NCBI GenBank assembly: GCA_964647255.1 | Contig: CAZYGI010000020.1 | Location: 1-57,093, forward strand | Source: CAWJEL01 sp964647255 | GTDB taxonomy: Bacteria > Chloroflexota > Anaerolineae > CG2-30-64-16 | Reading direction: 5' to 3' | Length of the DNA stretch: 57,093 bases | The notes under the pieces: model-generated | The model's input: only the letters and a program-made list of their open reading frames with translations | What the model was told of the DNA's origin: nothing | Database searches by the model: none | Translations under genes and position numbers: made by a program | Part shown: in pieces, positions 44,501-52,329 of the stretch | Position numbering within the stretch: position 1 is the first letter of the stretch | Layout: the number at the start of each line of letters is the position of its first letter

Positions 44501-44724
44501 AGGGCATCGGCATTCCGGTGGGAGAGTGGGACAGGATCTTTGAACGCTTCCATCGCGTCGAGAACGAGATCACGCGGCGCATGAGAGGCGCGGGGCTCGG
44601 GCTCGCCGTCTGCCGTGGCATCATCGAGGCGCACGGCGGCCGCATCTGGGTCGAGAGCCAGCCCGGCGCGGGCAGCACCTTCTGCTTTACCCTGCCGATA
44701 CGGGCTCGGGAGGCGACACGATGA
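41566..44724 (+). CDS. Cytoplasmic hybrid GAF/PAS sensor histidine kinase
   Basis: About 1052 residues; the ATG at 41566 has a GAGGA site, and an in-frame ATG at 41554 is possible. No membrane segment is seen. Domain order: GAF (about 40-205), three PAS domains (about 225-352, 353-480, 481-605) of exactly 128 residues each, a coiled coil (about 605-650), a second GAF (about 655-810), HisKA with His833 in ANVSHELRTPLG, and HATPase with N box NLLDNAIKYSPDGG, G1 DEGIGIP and G2 GAGLGLAV. It autophosphorylates and passes phosphate to the response regulator encoded with a 4-base overlap. The PAS and GAF set implies soluble, internal signals. Confidence 0.95.
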   Translation: MGLSPLSEPGASPAPEATETRQVQQLLRQAYLKLDRRALQLQAAAEVSRATGSILDPDELIQQVVELTRERFGLYYVGLYLLDQADKTRRWAVLRAGTGEAGRQMVARGRRIEVGGNSMVGWCIAHRQYRLVEDVSAEDALLKNPLLPGTRSKLALPLISRGQAIGAMTFQSAHPAAFAEEDITTLQTMADQLANAIENARLFAERKQAEERLAEHARQLEETTAFLNSVVENIPMMFFAKEAQDLRWVRWNKAGTETIGLSRQELIGKTDYDIFPVEEADFFTARDQEALTSGTLVDTPEEVVHTRHKGVRILHTLKVPILDAEGKPQYLIGISEDITERKRAEEEASRTRAFLDSVVENIPIMVFVKEAKDLNWVLWNRAGEETVGYSREEMIGKSDQDFFTEEEANFFHARDRAALATGSLVDTPEESIHTRHKGVRILHTLKVPIRDADGKPQYLMGISEDITERKRAEEEAKSTQAFLDSVVENAPIMIFVKDAEHLKFVRWNKAGAELIGFRSEDMIGNTDYDLFPKEQADYFVAQDRQVLAGRKLVEFAEEPIQTRHRGIRMLHTLKVPILDTDGNPQYLLGISEDITERKHAEEALRRAHDELETRVQERTAELLAANQALQAEIAERRRAEEELQLRNLDLAALNMIATTIGQSNGLDQLLNATLDQAMMVMDMDGGWVQLLDDDGHTLTLAAQRAIPALACEQIKRIRLAKSSEGMRPDGAASIQIPEVLEIVRDKISAAQPATAFTLTGAAIQSKDRVLGVLGSISHGSQALSPNRVQLLTTIGHQIGIAVENERLAQQAAEVKILREVDRLRSELIANVSHELRTPLGLIKISASSLLMDDADFDQATQQKFLHSISEETTTLELIVEHLLDLGRIESGRLRLDKRPTDLRSLVANTLKSMEALSSRHHLVMDPAAEPLVANVDARRFEQVLRNLLDNAIKYSPDGGTITVQAYRDHAQIVIAVKDEGIGIPVGEWDRIFERFHRVENEITRRMRGAGLGLAVCRGIIEAHGGRIWVESQPGAGSTFCFTLPIRAREATR

Positions 44725-45416
44725 AGAAAGTTCGCATTCTGGTGGCAGAAGACGAGCCCAGGTATGTCTGGGCCATCCAAACCAACCTGGAAGCCCGCAA
44801 CTATGAGGTGGTCACGGCCACGGACGGACAGCAGGCCGTCCAACTGGCCGCGGACGCGGAGCCCGACCTGATCCTCCTGGACATCAAGATGCCGGTCCTG
44901 AACGGCTACGAGGCGTGCCGGCGCATCCGGGAGTTCTCCACCGTGCCGATCATCATGATCACGGCGATGGCGGAGGAGGCCGACAAGGTGCTGGGCCTGG
45001 ATCTGGGAGCCGATGACTACGTGACAAAACCGTTCAGCGTGCCCGAGCTTTTGGCCAGAGTGCGTGCCGCCCTCAGGCGGATTGAGTTCGCGGAAGGTGC
45101 ACCGTCCGACTCGGTTTACGAAGCGGGCAAGCTGCGGGTTGACTGCGCGCAACGCCGGGTGTTCGTGCGCGGGCAGGAAGCCGAGTTGACGCCGACGGAA
45201 TATCGTCTGCTGTGCGAATTCGTCAAGCAACCCGGCCGCGTGCTGATGTCGGACTACCTGACCGAAAAAGTGTGGGGGCCGGGCTATGAAGAAGGCGACA
45301 AGCTGATCCGGCAAGCCATCCACCGGCTGCGCCGGAAGATCGAGGCGGATCCGAGCCGCCCCGAATACATCCTCACCAGGCCGGGCCTGGGATACGTGTT
45401 TCTCCCCAGCGAGTAA
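44721..45416 (+). CDS. OmpR/PhoB-family response regulator
   Basis: 231 residues. Receiver domain with acidic pocket Glu10/Asp11, phospho-acceptor Asp54 (LILLDIKMP), Thr81 and Lys103 (VTKPFS), then a winged-helix DNA-binding domain (about 135-230) with ELTPTEYRLLCEFVKQPGRVLMSDYL and the recognition helix in DKLIRQAIHRLRRKIE. It overlaps the kinase gene (ATGA). OmpR-type regulators bind direct repeats about 11 bases apart, and such a pair lies just downstream before the transporter genes, so transporter control is likely. Confidence 0.96.
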   Translation: MKKVRILVAEDEPRYVWAIQTNLEARNYEVVTATDGQQAVQLAADAEPDLILLDIKMPVLNGYEACRRIREFSTVPIIMITAMAEEADKVLGLDLGADDYVTKPFSVPELLARVRAALRRIEFAEGAPSDSVYEAGKLRVDCAQRRVFVRGQEAELTPTEYRLLCEFVKQPGRVLMSDYLTEKVWGPGYEEGDKLIRQAIHRLRRKIEADPSRPEYILTRPGLGYVFLPSE

Positions 45417-45436
45417 CGCCGCGGCTTTCACTCCTC

Positions 45437-45502
45437 TTGGAATAGATTTGGAATACCCACGCGCTGCATTGTCACGCCTTTGGAATGTCGAGATGATATG
45501 CT
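45437..45502 (+). promoter_or_regulatory. TTGGAAT direct repeats and promoter before the ABC operon
   Basis: TTGGAAT occurs at 45437-45443 and 45448-45454 (11-base period, as in PhoB-type sites) and again at 45480-45486. A -35-like TTGTCA (45469-45474) is followed after 17 to 19 bases by GATGAT/TGATAT. The arrangement fits an OmpR-family activator site next to a promoter. Confidence 0.65.
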
Positions 45503-45526
45503 AAAGGCGTTCTTAAGCGCGCAAAC

Positions 45527-45587
45527 GGGCGTCCTCCCCTTTCAAGACGCCCATAGCCCAGCACACACCTGCGCAAAGCGGCGCAGG
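45527..45587 (+). promoter_or_regulatory. Two stem-loops in the leader of the transporter operon
   Basis: GGGCGTC (45527-45533) with GACGCCC (45546-45552), and CCTGCGC (45568-45574) with GCGCAGG (45581-45587). Both lie between the predicted promoter and the small gene at 45604. No known riboswitch was recognised. Confidence 0.45.
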
Positions 45588-45603
45588 GCCAAATGTCTCA
45601 ACG

Positions 45604-46011
45604 ATGATGACAGACGTGATGAGCAAACAAGTCCATGTCCTCTGTGACCACGATGCCCTCTATGCGGCGATTGAGCTCAAGCTCACTGGCCTCACGAACG
45701 TTCATGTCATCCGGCTCAACTCAAATCCGAGTGCACTGGCAGGAAACAAGCATACCGCGGCGGAGAGCGACTTAATCATTGTCGCCTCCGTACCGCCGAT
45801 CAGCGATCCGATATCCATTTTGTCCAGGGCTGCGCTCCTCAATCACGTAGGTCGCATGCCGGTGCTGATCATCTCCGAGCAGCCGTCCAAACCGGAGTCC
45901 GGCGAGAAGATCACGTATCTCAATTTCCCGTTTGATCTGGATGATTTGACCGACACCGTGGCCGATATCCTGGAAGATCGCCAGCATGCCGGCCCGGAGC
46001 GCAATTCCTGA
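45604..46011 (+). CDS. Small protein of unknown function
   Basis: Up to 135 residues; the exact start (45604, 45607 or 45619) is uncertain because no ribosome-binding site is visible. I do not recognise a family. The layout (VHVLCDHDALYAAIELKL, then DLIIVASVPPISDP, then RMPVLIISEQPSKPESGEKITYLNFPFDLDDLTDTVADIL) resembles a receiver-like alpha/beta fold: a strand-helix start, a hydrophobic strand where the phospho-acceptor would be, and an FPFDLDDL end similar to KPFDxxEL. The acidic pocket and phospho-Asp are missing, so at most a pseudo-receiver. It lies between the response regulator and the transporter. Confidence 0.55.
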   Translation: MMTDVMSKQVHVLCDHDALYAAIELKLTGLTNVHVIRLNSNPSALAGNKHTAAESDLIIVASVPPISDPISILSRAALLNHVGRMPVLIISEQPSKPESGEKITYLNFPFDLDDLTDTVADILEDRQHAGPERNS

Positions 46012-46083
46012 GACCCGGCAGGCGCGCCCATCTCGTCGCGCGCCGCAAAACCACGACTTGTTCAAGCGGCAGGAGGTCGAGTG

Positions 46084-47571
46084 ATGCCCGAAGAAATGAT
46101 TCTTGAAATGAAGGGCATTAGCAAATCCTTTCCGGGGGTCAAAGTCTTTGAAGATTTCAACTTTGATCTGAGAAAGGGTGAGATCCACTGCATCTGCGGA
46201 GAAAACGGCGCGGGCAAATCAACGTTGATCAAAATGCTCTCCGGGGCCTACACGCCTGACAAAGGGGATATCTACTTCGATGGGAAGAAGGTGGTGCTCA
46301 CACCCTATTCCGCGATGCAGATCGGTATTCAAACGATCTACCAGGAACACACCCTGTTTCCGCTGTTGAACGTGGTTGAGAATGTGTTTGTCGGCAAAGA
46401 GGTCGCCAACGGCATTGTCATCAACCGGGCCCAGATGGTCGCCAAAACACGGGAGGTTCTGCAGTACCTGCATTCGAACATCTCACCTGATGACATCGTG
46501 GGCAACCTGGGCAGCGGCGGGCAGAAGACAGTGGAGATTGCCAAGGCCCTGATCCAGGAGTCTAAGGTCATCATCCTGGACGAGCCCACAGCCTCCTTCA
46601 GCCAGACGGAAATCGAGCACCTCCTCAGCGTCATCAGAAAACTAGCAGAACGCGGCCTGAGCGTCATCTACATCTCCCACCACATCGAGGAAGTCTTCAA
46701 GATCGCAGACCGAGTCACCGTCCTCCGCGACGGACGGACGATCAACACCTACGAGGCAAAAGGCCTGACGGAACAGACGCTGATCCACGACATGGTCGGC
46801 CGCGATGTGTCCCTCTTTTACCAGCGGCAGCAGGTGCCTATCGGCGATGTCGTATTCGAGGCGAGACACCTCAACGGCAACGGGGTGCAGGACGCCTCGC
46901 TCAAGGTGCGCAGCGGCGAACTCCTGGGCATCGCCGGCATGGTTGGCTCAGGCCGGACGGAACTGGCCGAACTCCTGTTTGGTGTCAAGAAAGCCGTTTC
47001 CGGGGAGATTCTGATCCACAACAAGAAAGTGCGGATGCGGACGCCCTTGTCGGCCATCCTCAACCGGATGTGTTTCATCACCTAGGACCGGCAGTCCACG
47101 GGTCTCTTCCTGCACCATAGCCTCGACAAAAATATACCCATCGCCAGCTATTCCCGATCCAACTCCCTCTTTGCCTGGCCGGCGGAAGATGTGCGGGTGT
47201 CACAGAAGTACATTGACGCCTTGCGCATCGTCACGCCCGGCGTGTTTCAGAAGGCGCTGTTCCTGTCCGGCGGCAACCAACAGAAGGTCGTGCTGGCGAA
47301 GTGGTTTGCCACGCGGGCCGACATCTTCATCTTTGACGAACCCACCCGGGGCATTGATGTCGGCGCCAAGGAAGAGATCTATAAGTTGATGGTTGAGCTG
47401 CTCAGTCAGGGCAAAGCGATCATCATGATCTCCTCCGACATGCCTGAACTCATCTCCATGAGTGACCGAGTGATGGTCATGCGAGACGGCCGTATCGCGG
47501 CCGAAGTCCCGAAAGCCGAAATCAACGAGGAAAACATCCTGAAGTACTCTATCGGAGGGAGTGTGCAATGA
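46084..47571 (+). pseudogene. Ribose-type ABC transporter ATPase interrupted by an in-frame amber codon
   Basis: RbsA/MglA-type double ATPase. The ATG at 46084 has AGGAGG upstream. First domain: Walker A GENGAGKST, signature GSGGQK, Walker B IILDEPTAS. Second domain: degenerate GMVGSGRTEL, signature LSGGNQQKV, Walker B IFIFDEPTRG. The reading frame is intact for about 494 codons, normal length, except for TAG at 47083-47085 (codon 334). It replaces the Glu of the conserved T-E-D-R motif, a single G-to-T change from GAG. After it, DRQSTGLFLHHSLDKN continues in the same frame. Either a nonsense mutation, sequence error or read-through; the permease and binding protein are intact. Confidence 0.9.
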
Positions 47572-48632
47572 GGACCAGCAACACCGTGCGACGCGCCATG
47601 AGACAGGAGAACACACCGACCTTGCTGGTGCTCGTGTTCATCCTGGTCGTAGTGTTTTTCGTCGAATACCTGGTCGTCAGAGATGGAAATCTGTCCAAAG
47701 TGGCGTTCGTCAAACCGATGAACATCTCCAACGTCCTCATGCAGATTTCCACCACCGGCATGCTTGCCATCGGCATGACGCTGATCATGATCTCCGGCGG
47801 GATTGATCTGTCGGTGGGGCAGATGATGTGCTTCATCGGCACAGGGGCAGCATTTCTGATCCGGCGAGCTGGTTTCAGCGAACCGGCGATGGTGGTGACG
47901 GCCATCACCGTGGCGATCTTCTTTCAACTGTTGATGGGCTTCATCATCTCACGGACCAAACTGGAACCGTTCATCGTGTCGTTGGCGTTCATGACGATCT
48001 ACAAAGGCTTCACCTACCTCATCACCAACGGCAGCGAAATCACGATCACGGGCAAGTTCACCTTCCTTGGACAGACGTACCTCAACATCACGCAAGACTT
48101 CAGGCTCGGTCTTCCGGTGCTTCTGCTGCTCCTGCTGACCGTTATCATGTGGCTGGCGTTGAAATACACAAAGTTCGGCCGCAGAGTGTACGCGGTGGGC
48201 GGCAATGAAAACGCCGCATATCTGGCCGGTATTAACGTCAAGAACTTCAAGCTCCTCCTGTACGGCCTCAATGGTCTCTTCGTAGCCGTCGCCACCCTGG
48301 TGCTCATGTCCAGGACGGGTGTGGGGGGGCCGCTGATGGGCGATGGCAAGGAGATTGACGTGATCGCAGCGGTCGTTGTCGGCGGCGTTGCGCTGAGCGG
48401 CGGCAAAGGTAATCTCTGGGGAACCTTCATCGGCGTACTGCTTCTCGGCGTCATTTCCAACGCGCTGAACATCTTGGGCGTCAGCCCACATTGGCAGTAC
48501 ATCATGCGCGGCAGCCTGATCCTCGTCGCCGTGTTACTCAGCTATTATAGCGGCCTGCGCACCTCTTCTGTATCGGTTTCAGAGAGGAAAGCCGCAGCTG
48601 CTGAAATAGAGGACGCATCGGTGCGTGCGTAG
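47568..48632 (+). CDS. Ribose-type ABC transporter permease
   Basis: 354-residue inner-membrane permease of the RbsC/XylH (CUT2) family, coupled to the ATPase by a 4-base overlap. About 8-10 hydrophobic segments. Typical motifs are ISGGIDLSVGQMM, the GGNENAAYLAGINVKNFKLLLYGLNG loop that contacts the ATPase, and VVVGGVALSGGKGNLWGTFIGVLLLGVISNALNILGV near the C-terminus. It imports a pentose, hexose or polyol delivered by the binding protein encoded next. Confidence 0.94.
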   Translation: MRTSNTVRRAMRQENTPTLLVLVFILVVVFFVEYLVVRDGNLSKVAFVKPMNISNVLMQISTTGMLAIGMTLIMISGGIDLSVGQMMCFIGTGAAFLIRRAGFSEPAMVVTAITVAIFFQLLMGFIISRTKLEPFIVSLAFMTIYKGFTYLITNGSEITITGKFTFLGQTYLNITQDFRLGLPVLLLLLLTVIMWLALKYTKFGRRVYAVGGNENAAYLAGINVKNFKLLLYGLNGLFVAVATLVLMSRTGVGGPLMGDGKEIDVIAAVVVGGVALSGGKGNLWGTFIGVLLLGVISNALNILGVSPHWQYIMRGSLILVAVLLSYYSGLRTSSVSVSERKAAAAEIEDASVRA

Positions 48633-48673
48633 GTCCAATGAGGCACCCAAAATCCACAAGGAGGAACGGTCAA

Positions 48674-49834
48674 ATGAACAAGGTACTCTCCGTCGTCATG
48701 GTCCTCGCAGTACTTTTCGGAGTAGTGGGCTGCAGTGCCAGCCCCGCCGCGGCCCCCACCGCGGCCCCGGCCGCGGCTCCCGCGGCGGCCACTGCGGCTC
48801 CCGCCGCTCCCACCGCGGCTCCCGCGGCAGCAGACCCCGTCAAAGGCAAGACCATCGGCTTCATCAATGCCGGCCCGGACGACTACTACGCCCAGTTCGG
48901 CAATGCACTGAAGGCGATTGCCCAAGCGGAGGGCATGAAAGTCATCGAACTGAACTCGGACTACAAGCCCGAGAAGGAACTGGCCAACGTCCAGGACCTG
49001 GTGGCCCGCGGCGTTGATGCCATCGCGGTCATCACAGCGGGTGCAGCCGGCAGCGCGGCCTCCATCAAGGCCGCTTACGACGCGAAGGTGCCGATCTTCT
49101 TCATCGCCGGCAAGCCGGAGCTCGCGGCTGGCACAGACCTCACCGGACACGTCACCGACAACTTCGTGATCCTTGGCTACCAGCTTGGCCAATGGGTTGC
49201 GAAGAACCATCCCAACACCAAGTGCGTGCAGATCCCCGGCTTCCTCGGCCAGGGAACGGCTGAAGGTCAGATCGTCGGCTTCAATTTGGGCCTTACCGAA
49301 GCCGGCATGCCCGAGTGCAAGGTGCTGAAGAGCTCGGAATGGCAGAGCGACAAGGCCATCCCGATCGCACAGGACCTCATCGCTTCCGGCGAGGAGTTTG
49401 ATGTGATCTTCGGCGCTAACGGTGAGACCGTCCGGGGCATCCTCCAGGTCTTCGACGAACTCGGTGTCAAGAACAAGGTTGTCGTCAGCATCAATGGCAA
49501 GGAAGAAGAATGGCAGTGGATGAAGGATGGCAAAGAGGCTGCCTCCGTCCCGAACCCGCCATCCTTGAACGCCGACCTGTGCGTGCAGCAGATCATGCGG
49601 TACTTCAGGGGTGAGAAATTCATCCAGTACCTGCAGATCAAGCCCTTCGCCGTGATCACCAAGGACAATCTTGACCAGGCCATTCCATGGAACACCGAAA
49701 ACTACCTGAAGGGCCGCGCAGCCAATGCCTTCAAGTATGATCTGGCCTACTACGAAGCGCAATACGAAGCGAACAAACAGATGTTCGTGGACTTCGATGC
49801 CAAGCTTGCCGAATACATGAAGACGCACCAATAG
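48674..49834 (+). CDS. Ribose-type ABC transporter binding lipoprotein
   Basis: About 386 residues from the ATG at 48674 (AAGGAGG site). The signal ends in a lipobox VVGC; a linker of A/P/T words (PTAAPAAAP-like) follows. The mature domain is a periplasmic-binding-protein type 1 fold: KGKTIGFINAGPDDYYAQFG, a V-DAIAVITAG strand, FFIAGKPEL and an NGETVRGILQVFDE segment. The CUT2 families it belongs to bind free sugars or polyols; the ligand is unassigned. A strong terminator follows. Confidence 0.93.
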   Translation: MNKVLSVVMVLAVLFGVVGCSASPAAAPTAAPAAAPAAATAAPAAPTAAPAAADPVKGKTIGFINAGPDDYYAQFGNALKAIAQAEGMKVIELNSDYKPEKELANVQDLVARGVDAIAVITAGAAGSAASIKAAYDAKVPIFFIAGKPELAAGTDLTGHVTDNFVILGYQLGQWVAKNHPNTKCVQIPGFLGQGTAEGQIVGFNLGLTEAGMPECKVLKSSEWQSDKAIPIAQDLIASGEEFDVIFGANGETVRGILQVFDELGVKNKVVVSINGKEEEWQWMKDGKEAASVPNPPSLNADLCVQQIMRYFRGEKFIQYLQIKPFAVITKDNLDQAIPWNTENYLKGRAANAFKYDLAYYEAQYEANKQMFVDFDAKLAEYMKTHQ

Positions 49835-49923
49835 GCAACCGGCCGCGGGCTCAGCCTTGCAAACAAGCCAGCGGTTGTTTTCCCACCTCCTGGAAAGCAG
49901 ACCGGTCCACGTGAAGCATGCGA

Positions 49924-49965
49924 TGCACGGCCTGCAGGGGTGCTCCTTGCAGGCCGTGCAGTTTT
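49924..49965 (+). terminator. Rho-independent terminator of the ABC operon
   Basis: Perfect 13-bp arms TGCACGGCCTGCA (49924-49936) and TGCAGGCCGTGCA (49948-49960) around an 11-base loop, followed by GTTTT (49961-49965). It lies about 90 bases after the binding-protein stop. Confidence 0.8.
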
Positions 49966-50046
49966 AAAAGACTCTCACGCGGGCGCACGTGCCGGTGGAT
50001 CCGGCGTCAGCGAGCGCGGCGCGTTTCGAGGAGTTGGCACGGCAGG

Positions 50047-50082
50047 ACGTTGGAACGTCGAAACGTGCGAACGTTCCAACGT
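50047..50082. repeat. AACGT word repeat with 12-bp inverted arms
   Basis: ACGTTGGAACGT (50047-50058) and ACGTTCCAACGT (50071-50082) are perfect inverted copies, with further AACGT words between and beside them. It lies about 30 bases before the start of the cupin gene and belongs with the other word-repeat elements. Confidence 0.75.
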
Positions 50083-50110
50083 GGCAACGATAAACTCGGA
50101 GATGAATGGA

Positions 50111-51313
50111 ATGACTGACAGCACGGGACGAGACATCGTCGCAACCGCCCTGAGCCAGGGCAACGGCATCCTCCGGCTGGAGCCGGCCTGGGTCGCACGG
50201 GATTTCCTGCCGCCCGGCAGGCGGCTGGGTCTGAAGGACGAGGAGTACGAGGTGGGCGAGCGGGGCTGGATCTCGGAGCGGTGGATCGGCTCGACCACGA
50301 AGGCGGACAACCGCGTCGGCCCGCCGGACGAGGGGCTCAGCTATTTGGGCATCGCAGGCCAGCGGATCACCCTCAAAGAGGCGGTCGAAGTTGGGGGTGA
50401 CCTGATTATGGGCGCCGAGTATGCCGCAACGCACAAGGGCCTGGGCCGCCTGGCGAAAATCTACGACTTCGGCGCGCGCATTCCCTTCCACATCCACCAG
50501 ATGAAGAAGGACGCGGCAAAGCTGGGACATAACCCCAAAGAAGAAGCATACTACTTTCCGGAAGATGTGGACCTCGGACCGCACCCGGAGACCTTCTTCG
50601 GTGTCCACCCCTACATCGTACGCGAGAAGAAGATGGATCTACTGCTGCCCTTCATGCAAGAATGGAAGGATGATCTGATCCTGCAGCACTCGCGGGCCTA
50701 CCTGAACGTGCGGGGCGAGGGCTTCCACCTGCCATCCGGCGTCCTTCATGCGCCCGGCACTGCGCTGACCATCGAGCTGCAAGAGGACTCCGATGTCTTC
50801 GCCATGCTCCAGGCGCTGAACGCGGGCAAGATCATCTCCAAGGACCTGCTCTTCAAAGATGTAACGCCTGAGGATCGCAAGACGCTGGGCGAACGTGCGA
50901 TCCTGGAGCAGATTGACTGGGAGCTCAGCGGCGATCCGTACTTCTACGAGATCCTGCACTTCCTGCCAGTTCCGTTCGCGGAAACCCGCCAACCCGGCGG
51001 CGAAGAGTCGTGGATTTACTACAACACCACGAAGTTCAGCGGCAAACGGCTGGTGGTGAAGCCCGGCGGCCAGTTCCTCAGCGCGGAGAAAGGCGTTCAC
51101 AATATCCTGGTCTGGCGCGGAGTGGGCGTCTTCGGCGGTTACGAAGTCGAAGCCCTCAACTTCGGCCACGACGAGCTGTTGATCTCGCACGCGGCGGCAG
51201 TCCAGCCGATCCTGGTCGAAAACACGGGCGATGCCGATCTGATCATCTTCAAGTTCTTCGGCCCGGACATTAATCTGGATGTGCCGAGGATTACCCCATA
51301 TCACACCATCTAG
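50111..51313 (+). CDS. Cupin protein, class I mannose-6-phosphate isomerase-like
   Basis: About 400 residues; the ATG at 50111 is preferred (MTDSTGRDIV) over longer readings that pass through the repeat. A cupin metal site is suggested by His127-Ile-His129 (RIPFHIHQ) and Glu144/Glu145 (PKEEAYYF), with a later GFHLPSGVLHAPGTALTIEL strand pair carrying the distal His. A second beta domain (residues about 290-400) ends in LISHAAAVQPILVENTGDADLIIFKFFGPDINLDVP. Sugar-phosphate isomerisation is plausible by family, but the substrate is unknown. First gene of the catabolic row, 14 bases before the next gene. Confidence 0.65.
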   Translation: MTDSTGRDIVATALSQGNGILRLEPAWVARDFLPPGRRLGLKDEEYEVGERGWISERWIGSTTKADNRVGPPDEGLSYLGIAGQRITLKEAVEVGGDLIMGAEYAATHKGLGRLAKIYDFGARIPFHIHQMKKDAAKLGHNPKEEAYYFPEDVDLGPHPETFFGVHPYIVREKKMDLLLPFMQEWKDDLILQHSRAYLNVRGEGFHLPSGVLHAPGTALTIELQEDSDVFAMLQALNAGKIISKDLLFKDVTPEDRKTLGERAILEQIDWELSGDPYFYEILHFLPVPFAETRQPGGEESWIYYNTTKFSGKRLVVKPGGQFLSAEKGVHNILVWRGVGVFGGYEVEALNFGHDELLISHAAAVQPILVENTGDADLIIFKFFGPDINLDVPRITPYHTI

Positions 51314-51327
51314 ACAAGGAGGTTTTC

Positions 51328-52230
51328 ATGGCTAAGAAAAAGATTTCCGTCGGCACCTGGGCGTACATCTGGGGCGGGTATGCGGACAAGCCCATTGATC
51401 TGCCCGTTGTTGCCAAGAAGCTCCAGGAGTACAAGTTCGACGGCGTCGAGCTGGGCATCTTTGCACCCCATCTGTCGCTGGAAGAAGCCAAGGATCCGAA
51501 GAAGGTTCGCGAGGTCAAGAAACTGCTGGACGACCACGGTCTGGCCGTCTCTGGCATCGCGGCTGACCTGGGCGCGACGCCGCCAATGTTGGCGAGCCTG
51601 CCCGACTACCTGGACAACGTCCTGCGCCACGTTGAGATCTGCGAAATCCTCGGCACAAAAAAGCTCCGCACCGACTGCATCGTCCCGCCCACCGAGATCC
51701 CCGGCGGGATGGACTACGAGACCTGCTTCTGGCGGACGGCGCACGCGTTCCGCGAGGCGTCGAAGGTCACCGGGGCGCACGGCATTGACTTCATCTGGGA
51801 GTTCGAGCCCGGCTTCCTCTTCAACAAGCCGAGCGAAGTCGTCCGCATGTGCTATGCCGTCGGTCACAAGAACTTCGGCGTCTTGTTCGACTCCTGCCAC
51901 GCGTACATGTGCTCGGTGGTCGGCGCGCGGCAGATGGGCGAGAAGGAGACGCTGCCCGGCGGCGTCGTCCAGTTCGCCCACATGCTCACCGGCTGGATCA
52001 AGCACGTCCACTTCATTGACAGCGATGGGACGCTGCACCACGGCGACACCAGCACGCATGCGCCGTTCGGCAAGGGCATCCTCGACTTCCCGTCCATCGT
52101 CCAGGCGCTCCATGACGCGGGCTACAAAGAAGAATGGTGGCCGATTGACCTGTGCTTCTGGGAGGGGGCGCTCGAAGCCACCGGCCCGGCCAAGCTGTTC
52201 ATGGATGATCTGGTGGCGAAGTACGGATGA
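51328..52230 (+). CDS. Sugar phosphate isomerase/epimerase (xylose isomerase-like TIM barrel)
   Basis: 300 residues with an excellent AAGGAGG site. Family of IolE/IolI/DTE-type TIM barrels that use a divalent metal to isomerise, epimerise or dehydrate sugars and cyclitols. Visible: the first strand VGTWAYIWGGYADKP, YKFDGVELGIF, a metal-ligand Glu in FIWEFEPGFL, Asp and His in GVLFDSCHAYM, and His in KHVHFIDSDG with a C-terminal WPIDLCFWEG. It is one of three related but clearly distinct isomerase genes in this row, implying successive steps rather than duplicates. Confidence 0.85.
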   Translation: MAKKKISVGTWAYIWGGYADKPIDLPVVAKKLQEYKFDGVELGIFAPHLSLEEAKDPKKVREVKKLLDDHGLAVSGIAADLGATPPMLASLPDYLDNVLRHVEICEILGTKKLRTDCIVPPTEIPGGMDYETCFWRTAHAFREASKVTGAHGIDFIWEFEPGFLFNKPSEVVRMCYAVGHKNFGVLFDSCHAYMCSVVGARQMGEKETLPGGVVQFAHMLTGWIKHVHFIDSDGTLHHGDTSTHAPFGKGILDFPSIVQALHDAGYKEEWWPIDLCFWEGALEATGPAKLFMDDLVAKYG

Positions 52231-52249
52231 TCAAGAGTGGATAGGCAAA

Positions 52250-52284
52250 CAAGTAGACAAGGTCCTTGTTTCCTTGTCTACTTG
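52250..52284. repeat. Intercistronic inverted word repeat (CAAGTAGACAAGG)
   Basis: Perfect 13-bp arms CAAGTAGACAAGG (52250-52262) and CCTTGTCTACTTG (52272-52284) with a 9-base loop, followed by one more half-unit (CTTGTCTACCTGCC). It lies between the isomerase stop (52230) and the AGGAAAGGAG ribosome-binding site of the dehydrogenase gene. Confidence 0.85.
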
Positions 52285-52329
52285 CCGCTTGTCTACCTGC
52301 CGCCCCAACCCAGGAAAGGAGATCAGGAC

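Noticed and set aside
47083..47085. Pyrrolysine codon in the ABC ATPase
   Set aside because: Pyl occurs in methylamine methyltransferases, not ABC ATPases, and the replaced residue is a conserved Glu reachable by one base change. A corrinoid gene nearby is not enough evidence.
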